From Candolleomyces eurysporus (Eukaryota > Basidiomycota > Agaricomycetes > Agaricales > Psathyrellaceae), in the NCBI GenBank assembly GCA_027579435.1, contig JANBPK010001401.1, forward strand, positions 1-15,519: a DNA stretch of 15,519 nucleotides. Reading direction: 5' to 3'. The notes under the pieces were generated by a model. That model was not told the DNA's origin and ran no database searches. It saw only the letters and a program-made list of their open reading frames with translations. The position numbers were made by a program, and so were the translations under genes. Shown here one piece after another: positions 14,841 through 15,519 of the stretch. Every line of letters begins with the position of its first letter. The stretch's first letter is position 1.

Positions 14841-15519
14841 TGAAGAGATCGAAAACGGCGAGACCACTAAAAACACCAACACCACACACCACCCAACCAA
14901 GTAAGTCGAGCCGCGTGAGATCCTTAAGTCGATGCCTTGTACCGTAGTCGAGCCGCACAAAATCAAGTGCGAGTCGTGGGGGGTAGTAGTGAGTATTAAG
15001 AATTAGTTAGATTCTTCTCTGCTAAAACCGGGGGGTTGAAGCGTATAACACTTCTCAACTCAGGTATCTTTGTCTTTTCCTTAAACCGTATATCACGCCG
15101 CGCGAGATAAAAGTCACAAATCCAGTCGATTGCAAACGCAAAGTAAACACAAGTAAAACAGCAGTAATTCTCTGAGAAAAACTATGCTACAAAAGTCTGC
15201 TGTATATATACTATCTGGAGCTGCACAGTCACCGGAGCTTGGTAAATAGGTGTACATGAGATTTATAAATGTCAAGAAGTCCAGGCCCCAGCTCAGAGAA
15301 AGAGATAAAGAGATAAAAAGAGGGTATTAGATACGCCAAGATGCCACCATGCCACTCCTGCACTTGCAAAGTGACTATTGATATATTTTTTTTGCCTTTT
15401 CTGGTTTACCAAATGGAATGCCAAAGTTGATCAAGGGTGGTTGGTCTATGGTTATACCAACCACCACCTTGGTGTGCCTTTGCTCAAGCTGCCTGAGGAG
15501 GAGTCAGACCTTTGTCAAT
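14841..15519 (-). repeat. 5' LTR of the complete copy, cut by the window end
   Basis: Pairs with 848-1518. The inner ~345 bp are nearly identical to the left LTR and rich in CpG. The outer ~330 bp (15188-15519) are strongly diverged and CpG-poor. The outer end is not in the window. Confidence 0.65.
15261..15267 (-). promoter_or_regulatory. TATA box of the LTR promoter, right copy
   Basis: Reads TATAAAT on the minus strand and would direct transcription toward gag. It lies in the CpG-depleted part. Confidence 0.45.

Larger units (their letters stand above)
848..15519 (-). mobile_element. Large Ty3/Gypsy LTR retrotransposon with convergent accessory genes, plus the LTR of a second tandem copy
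   Basis: Seen: reading right to left on the minus strand the order is LTR part, primer binding site, gag with a CCHC zinc knuckle, protease, RT, RNase H and integrase, which is Ty3/Gypsy order (RT before integrase). Left of pol lie two plus-strand spliced genes, then the same LTR and another gag start. Bases 1-1518 align with 14001-15519, giving a unit of about 13,995 bp. Inference: the two plus-strand genes belong to the element and the two copies share one LTR. The outer (U3) end of the left LTR cannot be fixed; it lies between 1518 and the gene start at 2720. The right LTR is cut by the window end. The element itself carries a solo LTR and a short inverted-repeat element. An alternative is a Gypsy element next to unrelated host genes. 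Confidence 0.75.
14001..15519. repeat. Right copy of ~1.5-kb direct repeat (pairs with 1-1518)
   Basis: Same repeat as at 1-1518, here attached to the complete gag. The last ~330 bp (15188-15519) are much more diverged than the rest and have lost nearly all CpG dinucleotides. Confidence 0.9.

Overview
The window looks like a transposon-rich stretch of a basidiomycete genome, most likely an Agaricomycete. The evidence is genes with many short introns (about 53-66 bp, with GTRNGT-like donors and CTNAC-like branch points), CT-rich leaders just before the ATGs, and a Ty3/Gypsy-type LTR retrotransposon. No species can be named from the sequence.

The backbone is one Ty3/Gypsy element on the minus strand. 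Reading right to left it has an LTR part (about 14841-15519), a tRNA-Lys-like primer binding site (14828-14838), gag (to 12863), a linker plus protease region (about 12935-11287) and pol with reverse transcriptase, RNase H and integrase (to 7493). Left of pol, in the opposite orientation and ending 4 bp from the pol stop, lie two intron-containing plus-strand genes. One is a lysine/glutamate-rich protein of about 439 aa (5944-7488). The other is a protein of about 551 aa with a Zn(II)2Cys6-type cysteine pattern (2720-5331). Further left (848 to at most about 2719) is the same LTR again, followed by the 5' end of a second gag running off the window at base 1. Bases 1-1518 repeat 14001-15519, so the arrangement has a period of about 14.0 kb. 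The simplest reading is two head-to-tail copies of a large Gypsy element sharing one LTR, with each unit carrying a convergent two-gene cassette between pol and the 3' LTR.

Two other mobile elements interrupt this unit, and both can be excised on paper to the exact base. A 563-bp solo LTR (3102-3664, TSD CCATG) sits in exon 2 of the Zn2Cys6-like gene. A 281-bp inverted-repeat element (11609-11889, TSD ATA) sits in the protease. Removing each insert with one TSD copy restores the reading frame, so this copy is broken but was recently intact.

Other signals are: a dispersed 15-nt palindrome CTCGCGCCGCGCGAG and its derivatives in coding, intronic and LTR sequence; an abrupt loss of nearly all CpG in the last ~330 bp compared with its intact twin at 1191-1518; successive -1 frame steps between gag, protease and pol; and a repeated 12-mer followed by hairpins with different stems but the same TCCT loop. 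Four single Ns inside the plus-strand genes are best explained as phantom bases after homopolymers, because dropping them gives uninterrupted reading.
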